Origin: Marinibaculum pumilum
GTDB taxonomy: Bacteria > Pseudomonadota > Alphaproteobacteria > Ferrovibrionales > Ferrovibrionaceae
Reading direction: 5' to 3'
Assembly (NCBI RefSeq): GCF_042646425.1
Contig: NZ_JBHRTR010000037.1
Coordinates: forward strand, 97,961-161,960
DNA: 64,000 nucleotides
In this document: positions 61,996 to 64,000 of the stretch, one piece after another
How the letters are laid out: each line of letters opens with the position of its first letter
Numbering within the stretch: position 1 is the first letter of the stretch
Notes under the pieces: model-generated
The model's input: the letters and a program-made list of their open reading frames with translations, nothing else
Told to the model about the DNA's origin: nothing
The model's database searches: none
Translations under genes and position numbers: made by a program

Positions 61996-63864
61996 ATGAC
62001 GGAAACAGCTGCTGAGGCGCGGCCGCGCATCGCCGGCCTCGCCGACATCGAGGCGCTGGAAGCGCAGCCGTTCGAGCAGGTCTACCCGCCGGTCTCCGCC
62101 TACGATCTGCTGCGGCGCAGTGCGGAACGGCATGGCGACCGGGTGGCGATCGCCTTCCAGCCGGTCGGCGACCCGGAGGTTCCGGTCCGGGAGACAAGCT
62201 ATGCCGCCCTTCTGGGCCGGGTGACGCAGGCGGCGAATCTGTTCCGCAGCCTGGGTGTGGACCGGGACAGCGCGGTCGCGCTGCTGATGCCGCCGGTGCC
62301 GGATACCCATCTCGCCCTCTGGGGGGCGGAGACGGCCGGCCGGGCCTGCCCGATCAACTTCATGCTCAACGCCGACCATATCGTCGAGCTTCTGCAGGCG
62401 GCGCAGGCGAAGGTCCTGGTGGCCTACGGGCCGGACCCGGCCCTGCCGGTCTGGGAGAAAGCGCAGGCGGTGGCCGCCCGCCTGCCGGGGCTCGCCGTGC
62501 TGCAGGGCGGGACCGGCGAAGGGCAGGGCAGCCTGCTTGCGGCGATGGCAGGGCATCGCGGCGATGCGCTGGATTTTCCGGAACCCGGGCGCGACGACGT
62601 CGCCGCCTGCTTCCATACCGGCGGCACCACCGGCGCGCCGAAGCTGGCGCAGCACCGGCACGGCAACCAGGTGCATACCGCGATCTCCGCGGCGATGTTC
62701 TACGATGCCGGGCCGGAGGACGTGATCGTCAACGGCTTCCCGCTGTTCCATGTCGCCGGCGCCTTCGTCTACGGCCTGTCGATGTTCGCGGTCGGCGCAA
62801 AGGTGATCCTGCCCACCCCGCTGGGCTTCCGCGACCAGGCCTATATGCGCAACTACTGGCGCTTCGTGGACCGCGAGCGGGTGACCCTGCTGGCCGCCGT
62901 ACCGACCATCATGGCGACCCTGCTGGGGACCCCGGTCGACGGGGCCGACATCTCGTCGGCCCGCCTGCTGGCGACCGGCGGCTCGCCGCTGCCGACGGAA
63001 CTGGCGGCGGCGTTCGAGGCGCAGTTCGGCCTGCCGGTGCGCAACATCCTGGGCATGACCGAATGCGCCGGCGTGGTCTCCATCGAGCCGGTACACGGCC
63101 CCCGGGTACCGGGCTCCGCCGGCCTGCGGCTGCCCTTCTCGGAGGTGGCCGCCGTGCCGCTGGGGCCGGACGGGCCGGACATGGCGCGGCGCTGTGCCGT
63201 CGGCGAGACCGGGGTGGTGGTGCTGCGCGGCCCGAATGTCAGCCCCGGCTATACCGACCCGGCCCGCAATGCCGGCACCTTCGCCGGCGATGGCTGGCTG
63301 GTCAGCGGCGATCTGGGCCATGTCGACGAGCGCGGCTATATCCACGTCACCGGGCGGTCGAAGGACGTGATCATCCGCGGCGGCCACAATATCGACCCGG
63401 CGGTGATCGAGGAGGCGCTGGCCGCCCACCCGGCGGTGGAGATCTGCGCCGCCGTCGGCCGCCCCGACACCTATGCCGGCGAACTGCCGGTCGCCTTCGT
63501 CACCCTGAAGGCGGGCCAGGCGGCAACCGAGGCGGAGCTGCTGGACTTCCTGGCGGACCGCATCGCCGAGCGGCCGGCTTTGCCGAAGCAGGTCACCGCG
63601 CTGGAAGCGATGCCGCTGACCCCGGTCGGCAAGATCTACAAGCCGGCCCTGCGCCTGAAGGCGATCGAGGCGGTGTTCGCCGACCTGCTGGCGCCGGCAG
63701 CGGCGGAGACCGGCGCCGCAATTTCCGTCACCGGCCAGGACGAAGGCGGCCGCCTGTCGGCCGTCATCCGGCTGGCCGGCGGGGACAAGGCGGCCGCCCA
63801 GGCGGCGATCGCGACGGCACTGCGCGATATTTCCGTCCCCTGGAGGCTTGAGCGGACGGGGTAG
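61996..63864 (+). CDS. Acyl-CoA synthetase (AMP-forming)
   Basis: A 622-residue adenylate-forming enzyme activating a carboxylic acid to its CoA thioester. The P-loop-like motif is FHTGGTTGAPKLAQHRHGN (about residue 210). LATGGSPLP, NILGMTECAGVVSIEP, GWLVSGDLGHVDERGYIHVTGRSKDVIIRGGHNIDP and the catalytic Lys in LTPVGKIYKPALR follow. It matches the long-chain-like FACL group rather than acetyl-CoA synthetase. About 60 residues after the usual end are extra. The substrate is not evident. AGAGG is 8 bases before the ATG. Confidence 0.9.
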   Translation: MTETAAEARPRIAGLADIEALEAQPFEQVYPPVSAYDLLRRSAERHGDRVAIAFQPVGDPEVPVRETSYAALLGRVTQAANLFRSLGVDRDSAVALLMPPVPDTHLALWGAETAGRACPINFMLNADHIVELLQAAQAKVLVAYGPDPALPVWEKAQAVAARLPGLAVLQGGTGEGQGSLLAAMAGHRGDALDFPEPGRDDVAACFHTGGTTGAPKLAQHRHGNQVHTAISAAMFYDAGPEDVIVNGFPLFHVAGAFVYGLSMFAVGAKVILPTPLGFRDQAYMRNYWRFVDRERVTLLAAVPTIMATLLGTPVDGADISSARLLATGGSPLPTELAAAFEAQFGLPVRNILGMTECAGVVSIEPVHGPRVPGSAGLRLPFSEVAAVPLGPDGPDMARRCAVGETGVVVLRGPNVSPGYTDPARNAGTFAGDGWLVSGDLGHVDERGYIHVTGRSKDVIIRGGHNIDPAVIEEALAAHPAVEICAAVGRPDTYAGELPVAFVTLKAGQAATEAELLDFLADRIAERPALPKQVTALEAMPLTPVGKIYKPALRLKAIEAVFADLLAPAAAETGAAISVTGQDEGGRLSAVIRLAGGDKAAAQAAIATALRDISVPWRLERTG

Positions 63865-64000
63865 CGGGCGAGCCGAGGGTACGGCCGAGTACGACGCGGC
63901 GCCCGACAGCTCCCGTCATCCCCGGGCTTATATGAGGCGGCTTGTGTCAAGGCGTTGCCGGTAGATTTGCAGCAGCTTTTTCTGTCGGGCGGGGCGCAGG
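63865..64000. other. Intergenic tail with part of the palindromic repeat
   Basis: No gene is seen. CCCGTCATCCCCGGG (63912-63926) matches the arm of the intergenic palindromic repeats at 11569-11605 and 11876-11901, so a further copy probably continues in degenerate form here. Confidence 0.45.

Overview
The window is chromosomal DNA of a very G+C-rich alphaproteobacterium (about 70% G+C by eye). Most likely it is a member of the Rhodospirillales/Azospirillales group. The evidence is the DUF1013 (TrcR) regulator, an L31 protein without zinc cysteines, the zapA-6S RNA-fau order, the ruvCAB-ybgC-tolQRAB-pal-cpoB-tilS-ftsH-folP-glmM block, the hisZ-purA pair, the alphaproteobacterial serC type, a DUF1127 gene, and RpoH promoters of the alpha type (CTTG, 17-18 bases, CCTAT-like). 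Nearly every base is coding and the content is mostly housekeeping. I see no phage, plasmid, CRISPR array, rRNA or tRNA. Three runs of N (533-623, 1775-1888, 36757-36895) are assembly gaps; one hides the end of a quinone oxidoreductase and one the middle of cpoB.

Layout. 1-3.3 kb: a small anchored acidic protein, trcR, a quinone oxidoreductase and a DUF1192 protein. 3.3-5.8 kb: a promoter-terminator unit that may be a small RNA, then metY coupled to an alpha/beta hydrolase. 5.8-8.0 kb (minus): a zinc metallopeptidase, a small heat-shock protein with an RpoH promoter and a ROSE-type RNA thermometer, and rpmE. 8.3-11.4 kb: an ABC exporter and a membrane-anchored paraoxonase-like protein. 11.4-11.9 kb: an intergenic island of palindromic repeats. 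11.9-23.7 kb (minus): tkt, gap, pgk, fba (Calvin/pentose/glycolytic carbon flow), a ThiE-like protein and suhB. These are followed by a three-gene envelope cassette: an OmpA-like secreted protein, a MotA/TolQ-like channel and a MotB-like protein with a very long coiled coil.

23.9-30 kb: a DUF4164 protein and zapA (cell division), 6S RNA, fau, a YmdB-type phosphoesterase, yebC, and the Holliday-junction genes ruvC, ruvA and ruvB. 30-37 kb: the complete Tol-Pal envelope constriction system (ybgC, tolQ, tolR, tolA, tolB, pal, cpoB). 37-44 kb: tilS, ftsH (RpoH-type promoter and tandem repeats over its ribosome-binding site), folP, glmM and thiD. 44-46 kb: a MocR regulator divergent from a DUF1127 gene over an inverted-repeat operator. 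46.3-52.2 kb: a 1537-residue multi-PAS hybrid histidine kinase followed by a receiver-EAL c-di-GMP phosphodiesterase. 52.2-54.6 kb (minus): two overlapping class V aminotransferases. 54.6-64 kb: serC-serA with a structured leader, a conserved protein of unknown function, hisZ, purA and an acyl-CoA synthetase.

Two patterns run through the window. Short tandem repeats of 15-19 bp occur at six places, and two of these arrays carry the ribosome-binding site of the next gene. TTG and GTG starts are frequent, especially in the ruv-tol-ftsH block. The least explained protein system is the channel plus coiled-coil cassette at 11.9-16.3 kb.
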